DNA of 64,000 nucleotides from Tenggerimyces sp963762635 (GTDB lineage: Bacteria > Actinomycetota > Actinomycetes > Propionibacteriales > Actinopolymorphaceae): the NCBI GenBank assembly GCA_963762635.1, contig CAVXLQ010000019.1, positions 20,598-84,597 of the forward strand, in the 5' to 3' direction. A program made the translations under genes and the position numbers. The notes beneath the pieces were generated by a model. That model saw only the letters and a list, made by a program, of their open reading frames with translations. It was not told the origin of the DNA and did not search any database. Shown here one piece after another: positions 1 through 7,532 of the stretch. Position 1 is the stretch's first letter; each line of letters starts with the position of its first letter.

Positions 1-558
1 GTTCCGACGCCGGATGGGCGCCGCCTCGTGGGGCCGTTCCTGGTGCAGGAGTTCCTGCCGGGCCGCCCGCCGCGTACAGAAGCAGACTGGCGGAACGTGC
101 TCGCGGTGCTCCGCGACGTCCACGCGCTCGGCACCGGCTGGTCGCAGCGGCCGGCGTTCGCCTCGGCGAGGACTCTGCTGGCGGAACGAGCCGGCGGCGA
201 CGTCGACCTCGACGCGATGCCGCCCGATGCGGTGGCGGACGTCGAGGCGGCCTGGCTCCCGGTCCTCGACGGCGCGAACGAGACCGTCGTGCACGGCGAC
301 GCTGGCGGCGGCAACGTGCTCGTCGCCGACGACGGCAGCGTCGGGCTCATCGACTGGGACGAGGCGCGCGTGGACGTGCCGGCGTTCGACCTGGCCGGTC
401 CGTACCTCGAACTCACCGTGCTCGGCGTACGAGACGAAGCGTGGCGCGCCGCGATGGTCGCCGGCCTCGCGTGGGAGGCCGCGACCTGCTGGCGCGCCGA
501 GCCTGTCTACGCACGACGACGGCTCGCTGAGCTGCGCACCGCGCTGAAGTCACAGTGA
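1..558 (+). CDS. Phosphotransferase of the aminoglycoside-phosphotransferase/kinase fold, C-terminal part
   Basis: The reading frame is already open at base 1, so the N-lobe lies outside the window and 185 residues are seen. The catalytic loop reads VVHGDAGGGNVLV and is followed by the metal-binding IDWDEA motif, both hallmarks of the APH/choline-kinase fold; between them lies a short beta hairpin. The family phosphorylates small molecules such as aminoglycosides or macrolides, but the substrate cannot be read from this fragment. The C-terminus is helical and Arg/Ala-rich, as usual. The next gene is on the other strand with about 110 bp between the stops. Confidence 0.85.
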   Translation, partial: VPTPDGRRLVGPFLVQEFLPGRPPRTEADWRNVLAVLRDVHALGTGWSQRPAFASARTLLAERAGGDVDLDAMPPDAVADVEAAWLPVLDGANETVVHGDAGGGNVLVADDGSVGLIDWDEARVDVPAFDLAGPYLELTVLGVRDEAWRAAMVAGLAWEAATCWRAEPVYARRRLAELRTALKSQ

Positions 559-669
559 AGACGCCAGACGGCGGGCACCACGCTTTGCCTTCGGTGGCCC
601 GCCGTCCTGGACGGCTGCGGAACTTCCGCTGACCTACTCCTCGAGGGCGGGGAGGCCCTCGTCGAGCCT

Positions 670-1143
670 TCAGGCCGCGGCGACTCCGACGATCTCGACC
701 GTGAGCTGGCCGGCGGGAGCGGCGTACGTGACCTGCCCGCCCGTCCGCTGACCGATCAACGCCTGTCCGAGCGGGCTGGTCGGCGTGAGCGCGACGACTT
801 CGTCGTCCTGCTCTTCGATCAAGCCCACTTGGTAGGTCTCTGTACTCCCGTCGTCGAAGCGCAGCGTGACCTTCGACCCGAGCCCGACCGTGTCCTTGTC
901 GACCGCCGTGGCGATCGTCGTTGCGGACAGCAGGTCTCGGATGCGGGAGAGCCTGCGGTCGATCGACTCGATCTCGATCTGCTGTGCTGCGGCACCTGCC
1001 TGGTCGACGAGGTCTCCACCTGTCTCGGCGCCCTGCTCGGCGAGCAACGCGGCGCGACGCACCAGAAGTTGCTCCTCCTCGCGGTGCAGACGCTCGCGCG
1101 CAGATTCGGAGAGTACGTGGACCTGATGATCGAGGACACTCAC
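670..1143 (-). CDS. GreA/GreB-family transcription elongation factor
   Basis: The protein has an N-terminal helical hairpin rich in Glu/Arg (residues about 10-75) and a C-terminal FKBP-like domain with VGLGSKVTLRFDDGSTETY and the TSPLGQALIGQRTGGQVTY signature. These are typical of Gre factors, which enter the RNA polymerase secondary channel and stimulate cleavage of backtracked RNA. I start at the GTG at 1143 (157 residues, the usual Gre length), preceded by GAGGGAG about 11 bases upstream. An in-frame start at 1188 would add 15 atypical residues. The hairpin tip that should carry two acidic residues is around GAETGGDLVDQAG, so cleavage activity is plausible but not certain. Confidence 0.85.
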   Translation of the reverse strand: MSVLDHQVHVLSESARERLHREEEQLLVRRAALLAEQGAETGGDLVDQAGAAAQQIEIESIDRRLSRIRDLLSATTIATAVDKDTVGLGSKVTLRFDDGSTETYQVGLIEEQDDEVVALTPTSPLGQALIGQRTGGQVTYAAPAGQLTVEIVGVAAA

Positions 1144-1432
1144 GGCGGCCTCAACTCCCTCGGTTGCCCCCAAGACGCCTCTGAGCACAGCTCCCTACAG
1201 CTTCGGAGGGATCCGGTCGTCGACGCCGACGAAGGTGCTTATCCTCTCACGCTGTGGCCCCTACGGAAGAGGTGTATCAACTTTCGGACGCCGAGCGTGA
1301 GCTTGCGGTGACACAGTGCTGCTCCGCCAGCGGTTACCTGCTGGCTTTCTCCCGTTCGCCGGTCGTACCGTCGACTTCGATTCGGTAGCGCCCAACGGGG
1401 TTGGTTGAGAGGGACAACGCAAGGGAGAGCTC
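1144..1432. other. Intergenic region between divergent gre-like and glycerophosphodiesterase genes
   Basis: This 289-base gap must hold the promoters of two divergent genes. I see no convincing gene, repeat or hairpin. An AAGGGAGAG Shine-Dalgarno element lies just before the ATG at 1433. Confidence 0.5.
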
Positions 1433-2530
1433 ATGAGGTTCCGCAGGATCGGCCTCGTCGCCCTGATCGCCTTGGCGGTCTCGGTGCCGGGTGTGGGTAC
1501 GGCGCATGCGTCAGGCCACAATGGGCACGGCAATGACGGCGCGATCGTCATCGCCCACCGCGGCGCGAGCGGCTACCGGCCCGAGCACACGCTCGGCGCG
1601 TACAAGCTGGCGATCGAGCTGGGCGCGGACTACATCGAGCCCGACGTCGTCTCGACCAAGGACGGCGTGCTGGTCGCGCGGCACGAGAACGAGATCTCCG
1701 GCACGACCGACGTCGCGGCGCATCCCGAGTTCGTCTCGCGGAAGGTCACGAAGACGATCGACGGTGTCGCGGTCACCGGCTGGTTCACCGAGGACTTCAC
1801 GCTTCGCGAGCTCAAGACGCTCCGCGCGAAGGAGCGGCTCCCCGACCTGCGGCCGTCGAACACGGCGTACGACGGCCGGTACGAGATCCCGACGCTGCAG
1901 GAGGTCATCGACCTCGTCAAGCGCGAGTCGAAGCGGCAGCACCGCAAGATCGGCATCGCGCCGGAGACCAAGCACCCGACGTACTTCGCGTCGATCGGGC
2001 TGGCACTGGAGAAGCCGCTGGTCCGCACGCTGCGCAAGAACGACCTCGACCACCGCCGGTCGAAGGTCGTGATCCAGTCGTTCGAGGTCTCCAACCTCGA
2101 GGCGCTCTCCCAGCAGACGAACGTGGAGCTCGCGCAACTCGTCAACGCGACCGGTGCGCCGTACGACTTCGTCGCCAAGGGCGACCCGCGGACGTACGAC
2201 GACCTGATCACGCCGGCCGGGCTTCGGGAGCTGAGTCGGTACGCCGACTGGGTCGCGCCGGAGAAGGGCCGCATCATCCCGCGCGACGCGCAGGGCGCGC
2301 TGCTGCAGCCGACCGCGCTGGTCCGGAACGCCCACCGCGCCGGGTTGCGCGTGGTGACGTGGACGTTCCGGGTGGAGAACACGTTCCTGCCGGCCGACTT
2401 CCGGTACGGCACCGACCCGGCCGCGCACGGCGACCTGGTCGGGGAGATCCAGACGTACCTGCGGACCGGGCTCGACGCGTTCTTCACCGACTTCGCGGAC
2501 ATCGGTGTCGAGGCGGTCGAGAGCTTGTAG
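1433..2530 (+). CDS. Secreted glycerophosphodiester phosphodiesterase (GlpQ-like)
   Basis: An N-terminal signal peptide (MRFRRIGLVALIALAVSVPG, cleavage probably after AHA) is followed directly by the GDPD catalytic core. HRGASGYRPEHT gives the first His, Arg and Glu, YIEPDVV gives the metal ligands Glu and Asp, and LVARHEN gives the second catalytic His. Such enzymes hydrolyse deacylated phospholipids to glycerol-3-phosphate and an alcohol outside the membrane and serve phosphate or glycerol scavenging. At 365 residues it matches periplasmic GlpQ-type enzymes rather than the shorter cytosolic UgpQ type. The ATG has a good AAGGGAG ribosome site. The next gene begins 18 bases after this stop, so co-transcription is likely. 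Confidence 0.92.
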   Translation: MRFRRIGLVALIALAVSVPGVGTAHASGHNGHGNDGAIVIAHRGASGYRPEHTLGAYKLAIELGADYIEPDVVSTKDGVLVARHENEISGTTDVAAHPEFVSRKVTKTIDGVAVTGWFTEDFTLRELKTLRAKERLPDLRPSNTAYDGRYEIPTLQEVIDLVKRESKRQHRKIGIAPETKHPTYFASIGLALEKPLVRTLRKNDLDHRRSKVVIQSFEVSNLEALSQQTNVELAQLVNATGAPYDFVAKGDPRTYDDLITPAGLRELSRYADWVAPEKGRIIPRDAQGALLQPTALVRNAHRAGLRVVTWTFRVENTFLPADFRYGTDPAAHGDLVGEIQTYLRTGLDAFFTDFADIGVEAVESL

Positions 2531-2548
2531 GTGGCTAGGTTGGGGCCC

Positions 2549-3526
2549 ATGGAGAAGCGGACGCTGGGTCGCACGGGTCGGTCGGTGAGCGTGGTCGGTC
2601 TCGGGGCTTGGCAGCTCGGGGCCGACTGGGGCTCGGTGAGTGAGGCGGATGCGCTGTCGACGTTGAACGCCGCGGTGGAGGCCGGGGTGACGTTCATCGA
2701 CACGGCGGACGTGTACGGCGACGGGCGGAGCGAACGGCTCGTCGGCGAGCTGCTGCGTGCGCGGCCAGGTCTTACGGTGGCGACGAAGATGGGGCGCCGG
2801 ATGCCGCAGTCGCCGTCGATCTACACGCTGGACAACTTCCGCGCGTGGCTCGACCGGTCGCGGACGAACCTGGGCGTCGACACGATCGACCTCGTGCAGC
2901 TGCACTGCCCGCCGACGCCGGTCTTCTCGACTGCCGCGGTGTACGACGCGCTCGACCTGCTGGTGTCGGAGCAGGTGATCGCTTCGTACGGGGTGAGCGT
3001 CGAGACGTGCGCGGAGGCTTTGGCGGCGATCGCCCGGCCGGGCGTCGCGTCGGTGCAGATCATCCTGAACGCGTTCCGCCTGAAGCCGCTCGCCGACGTG
3101 CTGCCGGCCGCGTCGGCCGCCGGCGTGGGGATCATCGCGCGGGTGCCGCTGGCGAGCGGGCTGCTGTCGGGGCGGTATGACGAGTCGACGTCGTTCGGGG
3201 CGGACGACCACCGGACGTACAACCGGCACGGCGAGGCGTTCGATGTGGGGGAGACGTTCTCGGGGGTGGACTTCGCGGTTGGGCTCGAGGCGGTGCGGCG
3301 GTTGCGGCCGCTCGTGCCCGAGGGTGCGTCGATGGCCCAGTTCGCGCTGCGGTGGATCCTCGACCAGCCCGGGGTCTCGACGGTGATCCCGGGAGCCCGG
3401 AACGCGGAGCAGGCGAACGCCAACGCCGCCGCGGCCGACCTCGCGCCGCTGTCGGAGAAGACGCTGGCCGAGGTCCAGGCGAGCTACGACGACCTGATCC
3501 GCCCCCAGCTCCACGACCGCTGGTAG
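2549..3526 (+). CDS. Aldo/keto reductase
   Basis: The N-terminus KRTLGRTGRSVSVVGLGAWQ is the classic start of the AKR barrel. FIDTADVYGDGRSERLVG carries the catalytic Asp and Tyr, VATKMGRR the Lys, and VQLHCPP the His. The C-terminal GASMAQFALRWILDQPGVS and VIPGARNAEQ form the NADP(H)-binding part. Family members reduce aldehydes or ketones; the substrate here is unknown. I start at the ATG at 2549 because family proteins begin at this point; an in-frame GTG at 2531, directly after the preceding stop, would add six residues. It probably shares a transcript with the phosphodiesterase. Confidence 0.9.
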   Translation: MEKRTLGRTGRSVSVVGLGAWQLGADWGSVSEADALSTLNAAVEAGVTFIDTADVYGDGRSERLVGELLRARPGLTVATKMGRRMPQSPSIYTLDNFRAWLDRSRTNLGVDTIDLVQLHCPPTPVFSTAAVYDALDLLVSEQVIASYGVSVETCAEALAAIARPGVASVQIILNAFRLKPLADVLPAASAAGVGIIARVPLASGLLSGRYDESTSFGADDHRTYNRHGEAFDVGETFSGVDFAVGLEAVRRLRPLVPEGASMAQFALRWILDQPGVSTVIPGARNAEQANANAAAADLAPLSEKTLAEVQASYDDLIRPQLHDRW

Positions 3527-3825
3527 CGCGCGCCGTCCACAGCTGTCCGCGACTTCACCCACCGAGCCGGTGCTGCGGACCGCGTTGCCACGTTGAAGAA
3601 CCCCGGTGGGGTGGGTGAAGTGCCACTGCAGTGTGGATGGCGAGAGCGGGGTGGCCGAAGTGCGAGTGGCGGTGGCCGGCGGTGAGGAGTTCCGGGCGCG
3701 GGACATTTCGGGCATAGCGGAATCCGCCGGACCCTCTGGTAGCAGCGTGTCATAACGGGGCTACCGTGTGCGTTCACGACACGCACGACACGCGAGACAT
3801 CCGAAGGCCCACGGAGGTATCGACG
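3527..3825. other. 299-base intergenic region with an inverted repeat
   Basis: There is no coding signal. The stretch contains the inverted repeat described at 3551-3623 and, near its end, the ribosome site ACGGAGGT at 3811-3818 for the next gene. A short series CACGACACGCACGACACGC around 3774 is a small imperfect tandem repeat. Confidence 0.5.
3551..3623. repeat. Inverted repeat with ACTTCACCCACC arms
   Basis: ACTTCACCCACC at 3552-3563 pairs with its reverse complement GGTGGGTGAAGT at 3610-3621, and a further CCGG/CCGG pair lies inside. The same 12-base arm recurs at 40801, also in an inverted-repeat hairpin after a gene end. It follows the aldo/keto reductase stop and may act as a terminator or be a dispersed repeat; it has no T-tract. 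Confidence 0.6.
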
Positions 3826-4260
3826 ATGAAGTGGTCAGATCTGGTTGGGGTACGCGTCGAGCTCCCGAGCCTGATTGCCGGCGTCCCGCCAGCAGCAACG
3901 AAGACGCCCCGCGGCACCAAGGAGAACCCGCTCTTCACCACCACCGAGGAGAACGGCGCCACGCCGGCGACCGAGACGGTCAGCAGCCTCCTCACGGTCC
4001 AGTCGTTGGTCAACCTCACCTTCTCCACCACCGTGATCACCCTGCTCTGGAAGCTCATCCAGCGCCTCTTCGGGACCGGCGCCGGCGAGTGGGTGCCGCT
4101 GCTGCTCTGCTTCACGTTCGTCGCCGTCTCGTGGGTCGCCAGCTACGCGACCAAGCCCACGACGAACGGCACCAAGGTCGTCTCGGGCTTCGTCGCGATC
4201 GTCACCGGCCTCGTGCTCACCGCCACCGTGCTCGGCATCAACGCCGCGATCCTCAGCTAG
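3826..4260 (+). CDS. Small membrane protein of unknown function
   Basis: The 144-residue protein has a polar N-terminus rich in Thr and Pro (residues 1-50) and then three hydrophobic segments: about 58-78, around LLLCFTFVAVSWVASYA, and FVAIVTGLVLTATVLGINAA at the end. I do not recognise a family. The start is set by a textbook ACGGAGGT eight bases before the ATG; upstream in-frame codons lack such a site. Its stop overlaps the stop of the kinase-like gene on the other strand (shared CTAG), so the two transcripts converge. Confidence 0.75.
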   Translation: MKWSDLVGVRVELPSLIAGVPPAATKTPRGTKENPLFTTTEENGATPATETVSSLLTVQSLVNLTFSTTVITLLWKLIQRLFGTGAGEWVPLLLCFTFVAVSWVASYATKPTTNGTKVVSGFVAIVTGLVLTATVLGINAAILS

Positions 4261-6497
4261 CCGCGCACGAGCCGCAGCCGCTCCGCCGTCACGCTCGCTC
4301 GCGCGAGGCCGGCCCGGATCGGCGGCCCCTGGCGGCCGCACTTGACCAGATAGAGCTGGACGACGTTCAGGAACGTGATCACGACGACGTACAGCATCGC
4401 GTCCTGCAGCACGTCCAGATAGAGCAGGATGCCGACCGCCCAGAGGATCACCGCGTACAGCACGTTCCCCGGAATCCACGAAGTGAACAACGCGAGGCCA
4501 GGCACCTGCGCGGGCACCGTCGACAGCCCGTCGGAACGTGCGGAGCTCAACACCGTAAGGGCGAACGACGACGTCAGCCAGTTGATCGCCGTCACCACGG
4601 TCATCCCGAGAGCGGTCAGCAGCAGCCACAGCCGCGGCTGCACGAGCAGTCCCGCGAGCGTCAACAGCGACAGCGCGAACGCCGGCGCGCGCATCGCGAC
4701 CTCCGCTGCCATCCCGTACCAGGACAGCGCGCCGGTCCGCCACCGCAGCGGCCATGGCGTCACGCTCGCGAACAGGCTCTGGTAGTACTTCACGCCGACG
4801 AGCGTCATGCTCAGCGCGAGGACGCCGAGCGCGACCGGCGCGATCCTCTCCGGGATCAGATAGTCCGGCGCCCGCAGCTGGTCGATGATCGGGAACTCGT
4901 CCGAAGCAGCGCCGGTCAGCCGCTGCAGTGCGACCACGATCAGGTTGTCCCAGGACAGCCCGGCACTGCGGTACGTCCACATCAGCACGAGCACCGAGCA
5001 CAGTCCCCAGGTCAGCGTCGCGAGCGTCGACCAGACGAGCAGCCGCCGCACGCCGAAGCTGCGCGTCGGGTCGCGCCACAACCCCTGCGAACGGCGTTTG
5101 CGCCACAGCCGCAGCTGCCGGCCGAGCGCGCCGGACAGCGGCGTGAACAGGTCGGCCATGCCGCGCCACCAGCTCACGCCGTGCGGGTGCGTGCCCTCGG
5201 ACATCGCGGCGACGACCGCGTCGAGCTCCTCGGCGAAGTCCTGCCGCAGGCTGTCGTACGTTCGCTCGCCGGACGGCCGGAAGATCAGCAGCCGCCGCCC
5301 GGGATCGCGGTCGATCAGGTCCTCGACGAACCGCGCCAGCAGCGGAGCCTCGGCGTAGAACACGTCGGGCACGGTGCCGTCGCGTTCCAACCGGCCGCAG
5401 CCGAGCAGGATCAGCAGCTGGCCGAGGGAGTACAGGTCGCCGGACGGCCGGCCGTGAGCTCGTGCACGTTCCTCGACCGCGGCACCGGGATCGACCTGCC
5501 GGCTGAGCGCGCGGATCTCCGGCGCGACGTACGCGGCGTCGGCTCCGTCCTGCCCGGGCAGGTTGTGCAGGTAGAGGAAGTTGACGCCGAGGTCGACCAG
5601 CCGCAGCCGCTGCGTCCCCTCGACCTCGACGACCAGGATGTTGCTCGGCGAGAGGTCGCCGTGCTCGATCCCGCAAGCCTCCAGGTCGGCGAGCGCGCTG
5701 AACAACTCCCCGCCGATCGTGCGCAGCCGTTCGAGCTCGAGCCGCGCCGCCGGCCCCTCGGCGGACTCGGCGAGCAGCTCGGCCAGGGTCTTGCCGTCAA
5801 TGAAGTCCATCAGCAGCCAGCTGTCCGCGCTCGCCCACACGCGGACGAGGTGGTCGGCCTCGACGTTCTCCGGCGGCTCGTACGTCGTCGCGTATCCCTT
5901 CGTCGCACGGGCGATCGTCGGGATCCGCAGGAACGGGTAGACGATGCACTTCAGCGCGAACGGCTTCAGCTCGCCCGCCCTGCGCCCGGTGGGCATGCCG
6001 CGGAGCAGGAACGAGGTCGTGCCGTGCCGGTGGAACGTGAGGCTGCGGAAGTCGATGACGTCCCACTCGTCGTTGTCCCCGGCTGGCGCGTAGAGCTCCC
6101 GCAGCGCGTCCTGGACGTCGGGATCCGTGGCGAGCTGCTCGCACTGGACGGCGCAGTCGTGGTCCGGTTCCTCGTCGTCCCAAGGTGAACGGCGTCGCTC
6201 GGAGTGCCTGAGGGCGAGCAGGGTGAGCAGGAGCAGCCCGGCGAACCCGTTCAGGCTCGCCAGTTCGGTGCGCTCCCGCCCGGCGAATCGCGTACGCCAG
6301 CCGGTGAGCGCGTCGATCACGCTGTCCCAGGGCAGCTCGTGCTGGGCGGTGAACGTGCCGCTGTCCGGCGGGAGGTCGAGCAGGACCTCGCGCCAGCCGT
6401 CGACGGTCCAGCCGCAGGCCGCCTGGTCGAGCTCGTGGTCGCGTTCGGCCAGAACGGCGGGCACGACGCCGACGAGCGTGCGCAGGTCAGCGGTCAT
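4257..6497 (-). CDS. Kinase-like multi-pass membrane protein
   Basis: The 746-residue protein has three parts. Residues 1-145 are an unrecognised, mostly helical region. Residues about 145-400 are a protein-kinase-like domain: PFALKCIV holds the likely ATP-binding Lys, WLLMDFIDGKTLAELL is the hinge, and IEHGDLSPSNILV is the catalytic loop. VDLG replaces the usual DFG, and AAYVAPEI is APE-like. After about residue 480 come at least six hydrophobic helices, so the kinase domain is probably cytosolic and C-terminally anchored. The ATG has GGAGGTG six bases upstream and overlaps the patatin stop (ATGA), so translation is coupled. Whether it phosphorylates proteins or only binds nucleotide is open: Lys, catalytic Asp, Asn and the DLG Asp are all present. 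Confidence 0.85.
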   Translation of the reverse strand: MTADLRTLVGVVPAVLAERDHELDQAACGWTVDGWREVLLDLPPDSGTFTAQHELPWDSVIDALTGWRTRFAGRERTELASLNGFAGLLLLTLLALRHSERRRSPWDDEEPDHDCAVQCEQLATDPDVQDALRELYAPAGDNDEWDVIDFRSLTFHRHGTTSFLLRGMPTGRRAGELKPFALKCIVYPFLRIPTIARATKGYATTYEPPENVEADHLVRVWASADSWLLMDFIDGKTLAELLAESAEGPAARLELERLRTIGGELFSALADLEACGIEHGDLSPSNILVVEVEGTQRLRLVDLGVNFLYLHNLPGQDGADAAYVAPEIRALSRQVDPGAAVEERARAHGRPSGDLYSLGQLLILLGCGRLERDGTVPDVFYAEAPLLARFVEDLIDRDPGRRLLIFRPSGERTYDSLRQDFAEELDAVVAAMSEGTHPHGVSWWRGMADLFTPLSGALGRQLRLWRKRRSQGLWRDPTRSFGVRRLLVWSTLATLTWGLCSVLVLMWTYRSAGLSWDNLIVVALQRLTGAASDEFPIIDQLRAPDYLIPERIAPVALGVLALSMTLVGVKYYQSLFASVTPWPLRWRTGALSWYGMAAEVAMRAPAFALSLLTLAGLLVQPRLWLLLTALGMTVVTAINWLTSSFALTVLSSARSDGLSTVPAQVPGLALFTSWIPGNVLYAVILWAVGILLYLDVLQDAMLYVVVITFLNVVQLYLVKCGRQGPPIRAGLARASVTAERLRLVRG

Positions 6498-7426
6498 GCT
6501 GCACCTCCGAGAGCCCGGAGGGTCAGGTCGCGAGCGGCGGTGGCCGCGGCGATCAGCTTCGCTCGGTTCTGCTCGAGCGCGTGCAGCGGCCGCTGCGGAG
6601 CCAGCTCGAAGAGAGAGGGCGCCGCCGCGGCCGTACGACGGCTCAGGACCGCGCGGTCGGCCACGTATTCCTCCAGGGCGGCGAGGTGCCGGTCGCCGAG
6701 GCCCGGCCGCAGCCGTTCGAGCGCGCGGTGTTGAACCGAACGCAGCAGCAACCCGGGCAGGCGGTACGGGCCGGGCGGCCGGGTGCTGAGGCACAACACG
6801 TGCGTGCAGCCGTCGAGCAGCGCCAACCGATAGGGATGCACGGTGAGCAGCGCGCCGTCGATCGCACGGCGACCGCGGAACGTCGAGGTGCCCCGCACGG
6901 CGAGCGGCAGCCAGGCCGACGCGCGCAGCGCCGCGACCAGGTCGGCCGGGCCGGCGAACGACGAGACCGCCTCCGTTCGCAGCTCGTCGACGAGCGTGAT
7001 CGCCACCGTCAAAGGCACCTTCGAGTCGAGCACGGCGTCGGCGTCGAGCGGGACAGCGCGACCGACGACATCGTCGAACGCGTAGTCCATCCCGATCAGG
7101 TTGCTGGTCAGCCCGCGGAGCGGGGAGATGAACCGGCGGTCGGTGAGGTGCTCCCAGTAGATCGCGAGCTGCCTCCAGTTGTCGCCGGCGTAGGCGTACG
7201 CGCCGTTGAGCGCGCCGGACGACGAACCGTAGACGCCATCGAACGCGTCCCACAGCCCGAGATCCTCGAGCGCGGCGAGCATGCCACCGGAGATCACGCC
7301 GCGCATGCCGCCGCCCTGGATCGCGAGGCCGAGCCGGTGCTGGTCGTGCCGGGCGCCGGGCCGGTCGTGTGCCTCGAGCCGGGCGCGCAGCAGGGCGAGG
7401 ACTGGGTGCCCCCGTTGCTCGCCCAT
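6494..7426 (-). CDS. Patatin-like phospholipase
   Basis: LGLAIQGGGMRGVISGGML near residue 35 supplies the oxyanion-hole glycine loop (GGGxRG). GVYGSSSGALNGAYA near residue 66 supplies the nucleophile Ser (GxSxG), and RAIDGALL near residue 188 supplies the catalytic Asp (DGA). All parts of the Ser/Asp dyad hydrolase are present, so an active lipid acyl hydrolase is expected. It has 310 residues and no signal peptide, so it acts from the cytosol on membrane lipids. The ATG follows GGGAGGAG. It is the first gene of a two-gene unit with the kinase-like membrane protein, with a four-base overlap. Confidence 0.92.
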   Translation of the reverse strand: MGEQRGHPVLALLRARLEAHDRPGARHDQHRLGLAIQGGGMRGVISGGMLAALEDLGLWDAFDGVYGSSSGALNGAYAYAGDNWRQLAIYWEHLTDRRFISPLRGLTSNLIGMDYAFDDVVGRAVPLDADAVLDSKVPLTVAITLVDELRTEAVSSFAGPADLVAALRASAWLPLAVRGTSTFRGRRAIDGALLTVHPYRLALLDGCTHVLCLSTRPPGPYRLPGLLLRSVQHRALERLRPGLGDRHLAALEEYVADRAVLSRRTAAAAPSLFELAPQRPLHALEQNRAKLIAAATAARDLTLRALGGAA

Positions 7427-7532
7427 GGCCGTCTCCTCCCGTGAGAAGGCCAGCCTAGTGAGACTTCCGGCGCCCGATTTCGGTTGTCAACAAGCCTGTG
7501 GACCGCCCGAGTAATCCATTACCCGGCCGCAT

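Noticed and set aside
1511..3715. A 734-codon open frame on the minus strand across the phosphodiesterase and reductase genes
   Set aside because: It is a shadow of two well-supported plus-strand genes in very GC-rich DNA; the translation is Arg-rich, has no domain and no ribosome site.
3768..6188. An 806-codon plus-strand frame over the small membrane protein and kinase-like gene
   Set aside because: It runs antisense to the kinase-like gene, has the Arg/Pro/Gln/His-rich composition of GC-shadow frames and no recognised motif.
6494..7426. The patatin as a CBASS effector (CapV-like)
   Set aside because: No CD-NTase/cyclase, Cap2 or Cap3 gene is adjacent; the neighbour is a kinase-like membrane protein instead.
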